Part shown: one piece after another, positions 9,037 to 16,833 of the stretch
How the letters are laid out: each line of letters starts with the position of its first letter
Numbering within the stretch: the first letter of the stretch is position 1
Assembly (NCBI GenBank): GCA_033765345.1
Contig: JANRIC010000076.1
Coordinates: forward strand, 1 to 29,979
Origin: JANRIC01 sp033765345
GTDB lineage: Bacteria; Bacteroidota; Bacteroidia; Cytophagales; Microscillaceae
DNA: 29,979 nt
Reading direction: 5' to 3'
The notes under the pieces: model-generated
What the model saw: only the letters and a program-made list of their open reading frames with translations
What the model was told of the DNA's origin: nothing
Databases searched by the model: none
Position numbers and translations under genes: made by a program

Positions 9037-9782
9037 GGGATTAGATTTTATGAGAATACTGCGCATGATATAAGGTGAAATATGCAGCACCGATGACAAT
9101 TTTTGTGTAAGTCTTTGTGGGGTATCATTCCTCAAGGAACAAGAATCCGCAGGATAAAACTCAACAAGGATTTACACGAAAATTTTCAGACAAACAAATT
9201 TGCTTAATCCTCCCAAATCGCAATTTGTAACCGACTTTTCGCACCCCCCTGTTTTTTTGTAAGTTTTCTTCTAAAACTCTATAAAATATCGCAAAATATG
9301 GGTTTTGATAAAATATAGCATGTAAGTTTTATAAGAATAGTTATATTTCATATAAATATTTCGCTAGGGTGCGAAAAGTCGGTTGTAACAAATCCCCGTT
9401 TGTTTTTCAGAGCAAAGAAGATTCCTGATGAGATGACTTGGACGGAGAATGCCATTTCAGGTATTAAGCCGGGGTTTGGATGTCTAAAACCTATTAAATT
9501 TTAATTTTTATTAGTTAAAATATAAATAAATTAATAATTTTGTTTTTAACCCAAATTGCCAAATTTTATTTATTCGTTTTTCAATAATAACATATTATAG
9601 CCCGATTTTTTAGTTTATAGTTTAGCTATTATTATAAAACAATAATGGTTATTTTTTATATTTATAGTCATTTTCGTTGAATATTTCATTTGATTGCTTA
9701 AACAAAAAAAAAGACAAGCTGTTGAATTGTCAAGATTTAAAAAAATTCTTACACTAATTGTTTAACACAAATAAAATTTCTT
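9037..9782. other. Long intergenic region before rhodopsin gene
   Basis: This 746-bp gap contains the complete mobile element (9230-9383), a short open stretch just after it, and then, from about 9490, strongly AT-rich DNA leading to the rhodopsin start. The AT-rich part must carry the rhodopsin promoter, but I could not identify a convincing Bacteroidota -33/-7 pair (TTG then TAnnTTTG) by eye. I see no RNA gene. The first part (9037-9220) shows nothing recognisable. Confidence 0.5.
9230..9383 (+). mobile_element. MITE-like element, copy 2 (complete, 154 bp)
   Basis: The element is bounded by a perfect 17-bp terminal inverted repeat: ACCGACTTTTCGCACCC at 9230-9246 and its complement at 9367-9383. 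The 4-bp direct repeat TGTA sits immediately outside on both sides (9226-9229, 9384-9387), the expected target-site duplication. Removing the element and one TGTA restores the near-palindrome ATTTGTAACAAAT. The interior is AT-rich with no ORF. It is identical to copy 1 over 128 nt apart from an 11-nt indel, in inverted orientation, so the spread is recent. The family of the mobilising transposase cannot be told from the window. Confidence 0.85.
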
Positions 9783-10535
9783 ATGAACACTTCTTCTTTG
9801 ACTAACATTCTGCTGGTAGCAGAACTAAAACCTGCCGATTATGTGGGTTTTACATTTTTCATTGGCTTTATGGCGATGACTGCCGCTTCGGTTTTTTTCT
9901 TTATTGAGAGCAATAGAGTATCCGGCAAATGGAAGACCTCCCTACTGGTATCAGGCTTGATCACTTTTATCGCTGCTGCACATTATTGGTACATGAGAGA
10001 TTATTGGGTAACCAACCAAACCTCCCCTACTCAGTTCCGCTACATCGACTGGATTCTGACTGTACCTTTGATGTGTGTTGAGTTTTATTTGATTCTCAAA
10101 GCTTTTGGTGCCAAGATCGGTTTACTTTGGAAAATGATTTTTTATTCAGCCTGGATGTTGATCACGGGTTATTTGGGTGAGACTGTTTTTAGAGACAACA
10201 GCGTACTATGGGGCTTTATATCTACTTTGGGATATGTAGGCATTTTATATGAAGTATGGCTGGGTTCGGCTAAAAAGCTTGCCGGCAACTCCAACGATCC
10301 GATCTTACAACAAGCATTTGCTACGTTGGGCTGGTTTGTATTGGTAGGTTGGGCGATTTACCCGATCGGATATATGGCCATTGAAACAGACGGCTGGTTG
10401 AGTGGTGTATTGGATGTCAAAAACCTGGATTTGATCTACAACATAGGAGATGCAGTCAATAAAATCGGTTTTGGGTTGGTAATCTACGGGCTGGCCGTCA
10501 ACTCTATGGAAGCCGAAAAAGTGAAGATGGCCTAA
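9783..10535 (+). CDS. Proteorhodopsin-type light-driven proton pump
   Basis: The 250-aa seven-helix microbial rhodopsin binds retinal on Lys227 (GDAVNKIGFG). The helix C signature RYIDWILTVPLMCVE gives Asp89, Thr93 and Glu100, the DTE triad of outward proton pumps (acceptor Asp, donor Glu). Met97 occupies the spectral-tuning position (GPR 105), as in green-absorbing Bacteroidota rhodopsins. His67 (HYWYMR) matches the GPR His75 that couples to the acceptor Asp. In helix E, LWGFIST aligns with WWAIST of bacteriorhodopsin and places Gly144 where BR has Trp138, the opening that lets a carotenoid antenna contact retinal in xanthorhodopsin. It sits in the inner membrane. Lycopene cyclase and Blh genes follow directly and supply retinal; a hairpin terminator separates them. 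Confidence 0.96.
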   Translation: MNTSSLTNILLVAELKPADYVGFTFFIGFMAMTAASVFFFIESNRVSGKWKTSLLVSGLITFIAAAHYWYMRDYWVTNQTSPTQFRYIDWILTVPLMCVEFYLILKAFGAKIGLLWKMIFYSAWMLITGYLGETVFRDNSVLWGFISTLGYVGILYEVWLGSAKKLAGNSNDPILQQAFATLGWFVLVGWAIYPIGYMAIETDGWLSGVLDVKNLDLIYNIGDAVNKIGFGLVIYGLAVNSMEAEKVKMA

Positions 10536-10570
10536 GGATCGTACCGTGAATGAACTGTCAATAAAAACTG

Positions 10571-10603
10571 AGTGCAGAGAATCTACAATTCTCTGCACTT
10601 TTT
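10571..10603 (+). terminator. Intrinsic terminator/attenuator between rhodopsin and crtY
   Basis: A perfect 12-bp stem: AGTGCAGAGAAT (10571-10582), loop CTACA, ATTCTCTGCACT (10588-10599), followed by a short T-run. It starts 35 nt after the rhodopsin stop and ends 13 nt before the crtY ATG (10617). It probably ends most rhodopsin transcripts while letting some polymerase continue into crtY-blh. Confidence 0.85.
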
Positions 10604-10616
10604 AAAAAATTATTGT

Positions 10617-11792
10617 ATGGAACTATACGATTATGCCATCACAGGAGCTGGTTGTTCGGGTATGAGTTTGATAAACCATCTCAGTACCAGTACCTTGAGC
10701 AGCAAACGAGTTCTGCTGATTGATAAGCAAGATAAAGAAACTTCTGAGCGCACGTGGTGTTTTTGGAGTCAAAAAAAACCTTATTTTGCCGATATAGTCT
10801 TTAAATCCTGGGATAAAGTTAATTTTACTTACAGTCATCATTCCAAAACACAGTCTATCTTTCCCTGGAAATACCACTGCATTCGTGGTGCTGATTTTTA
10901 TAGATCTATCCAAAGCCAGATGGCTTATCGAGCACAGATTACTTTCAAAAAAGCGACATTAAAGAGCATTTATGAAAATGATGATTTAGCCGTGCTTGAA
11001 ACCGATCGGGGAAGTTATGCGGCAAATTTTGTGTTTAATAGTATTCCCAATTATGATTTTTATCAGCGAGGTGATGCCATTTCACTCAAACAACATTTTT
11101 ACGGACTTTTTATAGAAACCGAAGAGCCTATTTTTGAGGCTGATTGTATGACATTGATGAATTTTCAGCCAGAAATCTATGCAGGTGCGGGTTTCTTTTA
11201 TATTTTGCCTTTTACGGCACATTGTGCTTTGATAGAGTTTACGGTTTTTTCAGAAAATAGCTGGGCGGTGGAGAAATACAGGTTTTATTTAGATAAATTT
11301 ATCAAAGATTATCTCCATATCAGGCAATTTATCATTACAGATACAGAGAAAGGGGTCATCCCTATGACTGATTATTGTTTTCCTGAAAGGATCGGCAATT
11401 TTCAAATGCAAATCGGTACAGCCGGTGGAATGACGAAACCCAGCACTGGATATACCTTTAGGAATATTCAGAGGCAATCTCAAAAGATAGTTGAGCACTT
11501 AGAAAAGTATCAAAATCCATTTTATAGCCGCCAAGCAAATACAAGGTTTAGATTCTATGACCGTTTGTTTTTGAATATTATTCGTCAATATCCTGAAGAA
11601 AGCACGCTGATTTTCAGGGATTTATTCCTTCATAATCATTTTAAAAAAGTATTTTGTTTTTTGAATGAAGAAACTTGTTTATCCACTGAGCTCAGTATTT
11701 TTTCAAAGCTACGCTGGAATCCTTTTTTGGAAAGTATCAAAGATTTATTTCTTAAAAAAAACATGATTTATGACTGGTTTCATTCGTCTTAA
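10617..11792 (+). CDS. crtY: Lycopene beta-cyclase
   Basis: The 391-aa flavoprotein converts lycopene to beta-carotene, the precursor of retinal. Features: N-terminal dinucleotide-binding GAGCSGMSL (residues 9-17), the ERTWCFW segment of bacterial CrtY, a central segment GLFIETEEPIFEADCMTLM typical of the family, and GTAGGMTKPSTGYTFRNIQ late in the protein. The frame is open from 10572, but those 15 codons run through the terminator hairpin; the ATG at 10617 begins the conserved MELYDYAITGAG and was chosen. Its 3' end overlaps blh by 23 nt, indicating translational coupling. Upstream carotenoid genes (crtE, crtB, crtI) are not in the window. Confidence 0.93.
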   Translation: MELYDYAITGAGCSGMSLINHLSTSTLSSKRVLLIDKQDKETSERTWCFWSQKKPYFADIVFKSWDKVNFTYSHHSKTQSIFPWKYHCIRGADFYRSIQSQMAYRAQITFKKATLKSIYENDDLAVLETDRGSYAANFVFNSIPNYDFYQRGDAISLKQHFYGLFIETEEPIFEADCMTLMNFQPEIYAGAGFFYILPFTAHCALIEFTVFSENSWAVEKYRFYLDKFIKDYLHIRQFIITDTEKGVIPMTDYCFPERIGNFQMQIGTAGGMTKPSTGYTFRNIQRQSQKIVEHLEKYQNPFYSRQANTRFRFYDRLFLNIIRQYPEESTLIFRDLFLHNHFKKVFCFLNEETCLSTELSIFSKLRWNPFLESIKDLFLKKNMIYDWFHSS

Positions 11793-12699
11793 AGCGGAAG
11801 TGCTGATTTTGTTTGTTACAATTGTTGCTATTAGTACTTCATTCCTACCCTGGAAACCTCTGGATGGAATGAATATCATTTTTTTTGTACTGATGATGAT
11901 TCTGACGGGTATTCCACACGGTGCGATAGACCATTATTTGTTTTCTGTGCCCAAGGAATTACCGCTTTTTAATGCCCGATTTTTTGTAACATATCTTGGA
12001 TTGATGGTGTGTTATGCTGTTTTATGGATTTGGATGCCATTTTTGAGTTTAATTGTATTTTTTTTATTGTCGGCATATCATTTCGGTCAGTCGCAACTTT
12101 ATTATTTCAATATTCCAGAGCATCACTTCCTTAAAATTTTTCTGTATGTGCTTTGGGGATTGGGGATACTCACGGCATTGCTGAGTTTTCACGAACAAGA
12201 ATCATTGGTTATTTCAGAGGAAATGGTGGGGCAGCATCATCTGACAAATTATTTATTCCGGGAAATCTTTCCGTTACTTTTTCCTGGTTCGCTGTTTTTA
12301 TGGCTGTTTTTGATGATTTTGCTTTGTTTTTTCTATAAAGCAATCAGCCTCCGGCAATTATTCAAGGAAAATATAAACTTGGTTTTGTTGTTACTTCTTT
12401 TCAAAACGCAGGATTTATTTACCGCTTTTACGATTTACTTTGGCTTTTGGCACGCCATACAATCCATACAAAAGGAGATTCAGGTTTTACACAGGCCTGA
12501 GCGGCCTTTTGAGCTTTGGAATTTTTACAAAGCTGCCCTCCCTTTTACGCTGATCAGTTTGGTAGGAATTATTTTTTTAATCCTACTTACACAATTTTTA
12601 GAGGCGTTTGTGTCTCCTGTGGTAGTCTTTTTTATGGCTATATCTATTTTAACCTTCCCACATACTTGGCTTATGTCAAAAATATATACTAAACTTTGA
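11770..12699 (+). CDS. blh: Beta-carotene 15,15'-dioxygenase, Brp/Blh family
   Basis: The 309-aa polytopic membrane protein cleaves beta-carotene into two retinal molecules, the chromophore of the rhodopsin two genes upstream. Family motifs with the metal-ligand histidines are visible: GIPHGAIDHYLF near residue 47-58, SAYHFGQSQL near 103-112 and YFGFWHAIQS near 222-231. Many hydrophobic segments fit the usual Brp/Blh topology. The start ATG (11770) lies inside crtY in another frame. The gene ends facing the minus-strand Rpn gene; I see only weak inverted repeats in the 86-bp gap. Confidence 0.94.
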   Translation: MTGFIRLKAEVLILFVTIVAISTSFLPWKPLDGMNIIFFVLMMILTGIPHGAIDHYLFSVPKELPLFNARFFVTYLGLMVCYAVLWIWMPFLSLIVFFLLSAYHFGQSQLYYFNIPEHHFLKIFLYVLWGLGILTALLSFHEQESLVISEEMVGQHHLTNYLFREIFPLLFPGSLFLWLFLMILLCFFYKAISLRQLFKENINLVLLLLLFKTQDLFTAFTIYFGFWHAIQSIQKEIQVLHRPERPFELWNFYKAALPFTLISLVGIIFLILLTQFLEAFVSPVVVFFMAISILTFPHTWLMSKIYTKL

Positions 12700-12785
12700 C
12701 GATAGTTTTAGAGCTGAAAAGAAACCCTTGGCTGTGGTGAAAAAATAAAAAAAATTGCGTTGAGGGGTTTGTGTTATACTCAGTT

Positions 12786-13694
12786 TTACTTTGTATCATT
12801 TCGCAGTTGTGCTATTTGTTGAGCAGTTAGACCTGTGTGTTTAGCAATTTCTTCATTTGAAAGGTTTGTTTGAAAAAGATTTTTAGCAATTTCAATTTTG
12901 CTATTGAGTTCTGCCTGTTCTACCGCTTTTTCTACCGCTTTTTCTACGGTTTCTTTGATAAAGGTATTTTGATCAAGCCAAAACTTTTGCTGCGACTCGT
13001 AGTATTGTTTTTCTTGTTCATCCAAATACATCACATCCAGCTGTTGACTTGCTTTGCGTATTTCTTTGATTTCTGCCAGTTCTTTGGGCAAAGTTTTGTT
13101 GTCGTACTTGTGGGCACTATTCAGGAAGGTTATCCATCTTTCCAAAGTCGTTTTTAATTGCTCTAGTTTGCCTTTGTACTTTTTGAGTTCTATAAAGTAC
13201 AAATCCAGGTAGTCTAAATCTTTGTGTTGTTCGTTTGTGTTGCCATCTTTGAGGGTATAAAATCGTTGATATTCTTTGTCATCAAAAAAGTTGAAATCCA
13301 TCAGGCTAATTACAATGCACTTTTTTAAGTCTGAATAACCTACATCGAGGGTATTGTCATTATTTTGATTTTCTTCCAAAACATAGTCCAACTGTGAACC
13401 GAAGATTTTCGCCCAATAAAACAATGACCTTTTGCCATAAAACTTGCTTCCTCTGATTTGCATTTCCACATCAAACAATCTGCCGTCTTCACCTTCGGCT
13501 TTGATGTCGAGGATAGATAATTTGCCTTCGGCGTAGTCGGATACGTTGTAAGGATTTTTGAGCGTAATTTTGGCGATTTGTTGTGAAAGTGGCAAAATGG
13601 CATTGATCAAAGACAAAAGAATGTCTTTATTTTCCTCCGAACCAAAGAGTTTTTTAAAAACTAAATCTATTTTGGGATTGACTTTGCTCATCAT
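12786..13694 (-). CDS. Rpn-family PD-(D/E)XK nuclease/putative transposase
   Basis: The 302-aa product begins KVNPKIDLVFKKLFGSEENKDIL, the typical opening of the Rpn (recombination-promoting nuclease, transposase_31-like) family. The nuclease core is visible as Asp63 (LSILDIKAEGEDGR) and Glu77-x-Gln79 (FDVEMQI). A charged C-terminal region carries a short repeated EKAV motif (about 249-258), then a helix-turn-helix-like tail (LSNEEIAKHTGLTAQQIAQL). No terminal inverted repeats or target duplications flank it, so it is a free-standing gene rather than an insertion sequence. It lies just downstream of the rhodopsin cassette, on the opposite strand. A second Met follows the first directly; either may be the start. 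Confidence 0.87.
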   Translation of the reverse strand: MMSKVNPKIDLVFKKLFGSEENKDILLSLINAILPLSQQIAKITLKNPYNVSDYAEGKLSILDIKAEGEDGRLFDVEMQIRGSKFYGKRSLFYWAKIFGSQLDYVLEENQNNDNTLDVGYSDLKKCIVISLMDFNFFDDKEYQRFYTLKDGNTNEQHKDLDYLDLYFIELKKYKGKLEQLKTTLERWITFLNSAHKYDNKTLPKELAEIKEIRKASQQLDVMYLDEQEKQYYESQQKFWLDQNTFIKETVEKAVEKAVEQAELNSKIEIAKNLFQTNLSNEEIAKHTGLTAQQIAQLRNDTK

Positions 13695-13891
13695 TTCTCA
13701 GTTTTTGATTGCTAGGCAATTTACGCATTTTTGTGTAATTTTTGTAAGAGATTAAATGCGAATTCCTAAATAGCCCCAAAACATCTACAGCTTTACAAAT
13801 TAAAGATTTAAAAAAGCGCTTTCTGTGTTCTTAGGCAAACAGACCACAGAAATATGATTCCTTTTTAATTCTTTGGTTCTTTTATTTTGTT

Positions 13892-14323
13892 TTAACTATC
13901 ATACATACTTCCTACGCCTGACTCATCATCCCAAGAGCCGCTTGCGCCAGCACCGCCGAATTCACCTCCGCCAAATTCGCTGCTGTCATTAAAACTGCCA
14001 CTGTCAAAATCATTAAACGGTTGGTAGCTGTGGCTGTGATAGAAGTCATCCCGCATGAAGTAATACCAAAGTACGGGGTCATTGTCATAATAATAATTCT
14101 GCGCGTTGTTTTTGTTGTAGGTTTGGGTCTTGCCTTGTTTTTTCATTTCTTCTACATAGGCTTCACGGCTTACCTTTTGATTTTCATAATCTACACTGCA
14201 TTCATCGCAGATGGGTTGGTGTGTAAAGGCGCAGCGTGCAATGGCAGGTCGTCCGCACTGTCGGATGACAAAAAACCCTCTTTTACAGGTACATTTTTTT
14301 CCTAAGATGTTGTCTTGTTCCAT
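13892..14323 (-). CDS. Cys-rich zinc-binding-like hypothetical protein
   Basis: The 143-aa product is not recognised by name. The N-terminus has a compact metal-binding pattern: Cys11, Cys13, Cys23, Cys31, His35, Cys39 and Cys42 (CTCKRG..., CGRPAIARC, FTHQPICDEC), resembling a B-box or treble-clef zinc site. The middle is Asn/Tyr-rich and the C-terminus is a low-complexity Gly/Asp/Ser tail (GGGEFGGAGASGSWDDE), a tail type also seen in some Bacteroidota membrane-associated proteins. It starts 24 nt after the four-TM gene upstream, so the two are probably one transcript and may act together. No signal peptide. The gene appears intact. Confidence 0.7.
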   Translation of the reverse strand: MEQDNILGKKCTCKRGFFVIRQCGRPAIARCAFTHQPICDECSVDYENQKVSREAYVEEMKKQGKTQTYNKNNAQNYYYDNDPVLWYYFMRDDFYHSHSYQPFNDFDSGSFNDSSEFGGGEFGGAGASGSWDDESGVGSMYDS

Positions 14324-14347
14324 GATTTTGAATTTGAGCGAATATTT

Positions 14348-15454
14348 TTAAGGTTGTTTTTGAACGGGTTCGGCTTTTTTATAGGCACCTGCGATCAGCC
14401 CCAGGAAGGTCTGAAAGTCAGGAACGGCTTGTATATCTTTGGTTTTCCATCGGAAGTTTACCTTGAGGGAGTTTCTTCTTTCGCTGGGTCTGTGTTTCAT
14501 TTTGATGCCCAAGGCATTGCGAAGCTCAGAGCCTACATTTCCCACTTCATAGCGTTTGTTTTGCAGGGCAAGCGTAACCCAAAAATTGGTACGAATCTTA
14601 TATTTGGTTTTGGTTTTGATTTTGGTTTTGCCACTGCTGCCTCTTTTTTTTCGGGTGATGCGGTAGCGGGCTATATCGTCTTTGATGGTAATTCTTAGCC
14701 TAGAGCCGTCGTTCAGGCGGGCAGTCAAATCCAACCAGGGATGTTGGTGTAGTGTGGTGAGGATTTTGGGATATTTTCCGAACATACTTGCGATAATAAA
14801 ACCAAAGACGCTGACAAAAAACATGATAAAAGCAATAGGAATCAAATTTTCATTATTAAGAGCAACAGCCAAGATAAAAAACGCAATGATAACCAGGAGT
14901 ATAATCCAACCGTATCGGGAGAAAAAAGATGGTTTGTAGTTTTTTTCCCGGTGTACTTCATTGTCTTTGCGATCTTTGCGACGGAGGTTAGTTTTGAGGT
15001 GAATGAGTTCTGTTTCGGGGACTTCTTCTTTGAGGAGACTAATCAAGGGCACGACAAAGAGCCGAAGCTGATTACCAATATCTTTACTTTTGAGGTAAAA
15101 ATAGATCATCAGCGCTCCCCCACCGACTACAAATGCCAATGCTACAAAAAATAAAGCGAGACTGATCATAAAAGTGCTGCGATTTTCAGAGCCGAAAGCA
15201 AACAAAAAAATAGATACAAAAAGGGATATCCCTAAGACGATTCCCCCAAATGTGCTAAAATAATACCGTACCGAATCGGCATAATGGTCAAATTCGGCGG
15301 CTTCGTCTATAAAATTGATCCAATAATCTGGACTGTGCGCTCCGTCAATCGTTCTGGTACGAATGATTTTTTTTTCTTCTGCATTCATTTTCCAATAAAT
15401 GCTCAGTGCTTTTTTTAATCTTTGAAAAGCTCCAGGTTTGCCTGAATGTGCCAT
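14348..15454 (-). CDS. Four-TM hypothetical membrane protein
   Basis: The 368-aa product is not recognised. It has a cytoplasmic-type N-terminus of about 65 residues, hydrophobic segments at about 67-88, 94-121, 182-199 and 204-226, and a basic loop between the second and third (RRKDRKDNEVHREK). The soluble C-terminal region of ~140 residues has a strongly basic patch (TRKKRGSSGKTKIKTKTK) and beta-strand-like segments. The pair of closely spaced hairpins suggests two two-TM units. It is followed 24 nt later by the Cys-rich gene, which probably belongs to the same operon. Function unknown; the basic patch could contact lipid headgroups or nucleic acid (speculative). Confidence 0.7.
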   Translation of the reverse strand: MAHSGKPGAFQRLKKALSIYWKMNAEEKKIIRTRTIDGAHSPDYWINFIDEAAEFDHYADSVRYYFSTFGGIVLGISLFVSIFLFAFGSENRSTFMISLALFFVALAFVVGGGALMIYFYLKSKDIGNQLRLFVVPLISLLKEEVPETELIHLKTNLRRKDRKDNEVHREKNYKPSFFSRYGWIILLVIIAFFILAVALNNENLIPIAFIMFFVSVFGFIIASMFGKYPKILTTLHQHPWLDLTARLNDGSRLRITIKDDIARYRITRKKRGSSGKTKIKTKTKYKIRTNFWVTLALQNKRYEVGNVGSELRNALGIKMKHRPSERRNSLKVNFRWKTKDIQAVPDFQTFLGLIAGAYKKAEPVQKQP

Positions 15455-15580
15455 ATTGGGTTATGGGGTTAGGTGTTTTTTTCTGGCATTTTATTTTGGA
15501 GGAGTACACAAAGCCTATACCCAATCCTCAATCTCCAAAACCAAATACCCAATGATTAACAGTCAAATTTAAACAAATAA

Positions 15581-16756
15581 TCAGAGTCCTTGTTCAATTT
15601 CTTTATAAAACTGTGCCAATTCCTGCTTTTTTTGCTGCCAAAGATGGTTTTGGCGAATATGTTCCTGGGCTGCTTCCCCCAGTTTTTGGGTATAATCTGG
15701 GTTATCGAGTAGGAGGCGGATGCTCCTAGCCAGCTCAATAGGTCGGTCAGCCCTTACAAAACTCCCCAAAGAATTGTCAGGCATAATCTCTCGAATGGCT
15801 GGTATATCGGAGGCAATGACTGGCGTAGCCAAAGCCATAGATTCCAGGACTTTCAGTGGGCTACAGCCCTGTTGGAGATTGCGGCTACACTCTTTGAGGG
15901 GCGCTACCGAAAGCGTTGCTTGTTTGATCCAGGTGTATAATTCCTTTTTACGAAGTTGATGCTTCCAGATGATTTTATGCTGAATTTCAAGTTTTTCGGC
16001 TAGTTTTTGAAAAGGGCGGCTGTACCGGGGGCGATTGGATGAGCAAATCACCAACTTGAGGCGAGAGAAATCGGCAAGGTGTATCATAGCTCTCAGTAAA
16101 GTATCTACTCCTTGCCAGCTTTGTAGTGCTCCAAAATAGATCAGGTATTGCTCCGGCAAGTCATCTCTATAAGGGAGGTTTTGAGGTATCTCCGCCCCAT
16201 TGCCGATTACTTTAATTTTTGCAGAGGGTACTCCGCTTAGTAGCAAGTAATTGCGGATCACCTGAGATGGTACCAGGATATGGTCAGAGGCTTGCAAGCA
16301 GTATTGCTCTAGTTGTTTGATTTTGTGGAGGGTTGTCGCCATGATCTTTGGATAGCGAAAGGGCAGTTCGATAGAGGGTAGTCCATTTACTTCAAAAACG
16401 GTCAAAAATTTTTTTTCTTTTTTTTGTGCTAGGATAGGAATACCGCTCCAGGGGTCACGGAAATGGCAAATTTCCAGGTTTTTCTGGTCTGCCAGAAGAT
16501 CAAATAAATAGTTTCCGTATGCACGGGTACGCTCTAAAAAGTTGGGGATTTCCTCTGAAAAGCGGGTAATTTCCACCCCTTTTTCCCACTGATAATCAGG
16601 AAGTTTGGGAGAGCCTAACACACTCAGCCAACCTCCTTTTTTGTAGTCGAAAAGTGTCCCAGCAAAATGATAAATATGGGTAGCAGCTCCTTTGGCCGTC
16701 GGATACACATCAAAAGCGGCATACAGGGCTTTGTGTTGATTTTCAAGAAACATCAA
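15581..16756 (-). CDS. GT-B glycosyltransferase (GT4-like, group 1)
   Basis: The 391-aa protein has the two-domain GT-B layout. The N-terminal half contains YPTAKGAATHIYHFAG (acceptor-side Gly-rich loop, about 19-33). The C-terminal donor domain starts near YFGALQSWQGVDTLLRA (207-223) and ends with the nucleotide-sugar motif SPLKVLESMALATPVIASD (299-317), whose Glu305 lies in the expected EX7E-type region. Soluble or peripheral; the donor and acceptor sugars cannot be read from sequence. It is monocistronic, divergent from the DUF423 gene with a 77-bp gap. No other polysaccharide genes are next to it; the only related gene is the phosphotransferase at the far right of the window. Confidence 0.88.
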   Translation of the reverse strand: MMFLENQHKALYAAFDVYPTAKGAATHIYHFAGTLFDYKKGGWLSVLGSPKLPDYQWEKGVEITRFSEEIPNFLERTRAYGNYLFDLLADQKNLEICHFRDPWSGIPILAQKKEKKFLTVFEVNGLPSIELPFRYPKIMATTLHKIKQLEQYCLQASDHILVPSQVIRNYLLLSGVPSAKIKVIGNGAEIPQNLPYRDDLPEQYLIYFGALQSWQGVDTLLRAMIHLADFSRLKLVICSSNRPRYSRPFQKLAEKLEIQHKIIWKHQLRKKELYTWIKQATLSVAPLKECSRNLQQGCSPLKVLESMALATPVIASDIPAIREIMPDNSLGSFVRADRPIELARSIRLLLDNPDYTQKLGEAAQEHIRQNHLWQQKKQELAQFYKEIEQGL

Positions 16757-16833
16757 TAGCGGTTAGTTTATTTCGTGAATTGTATTTTTAGTTCTAAATT
16801 TGGGCAATATACTTAAATTTTGAAATAATCAAT

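Noticed and set aside
6198..9135. Several minus-strand frames of 60-130 codons inside the DUF2126 gene
   Set aside because: They are antisense to a conserved 1152-aa protein with intact motifs; their products have unnatural composition.
1..9383. Composite transposon carrying the Anbu cluster
   Set aside because: The end elements are about 150-bp non-coding copies without a transposase. Copy 1 sits inside the end of a gene and each copy appears to have its own target duplication, which fits independent insertions better.
9490..9782. Canonical Bacteroidota promoter for the rhodopsin gene
   Set aside because: TTG-like boxes near 9722-9729 have no matching TAnnTTTG at the right spacing; a promoter must exist but its position is not supported.
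12786..13694. Insertion sequence around the Rpn gene
   Set aside because: No terminal inverted repeats or direct target duplications were found on either side.
13820..13852. TTTCTGTG/CACAGAAA inverted repeat as terminator
   Set aside because: The stem is 8 bp with a 17-nt loop; too weak to call, although it lies in the gap between the Rpn and Cys-rich genes.
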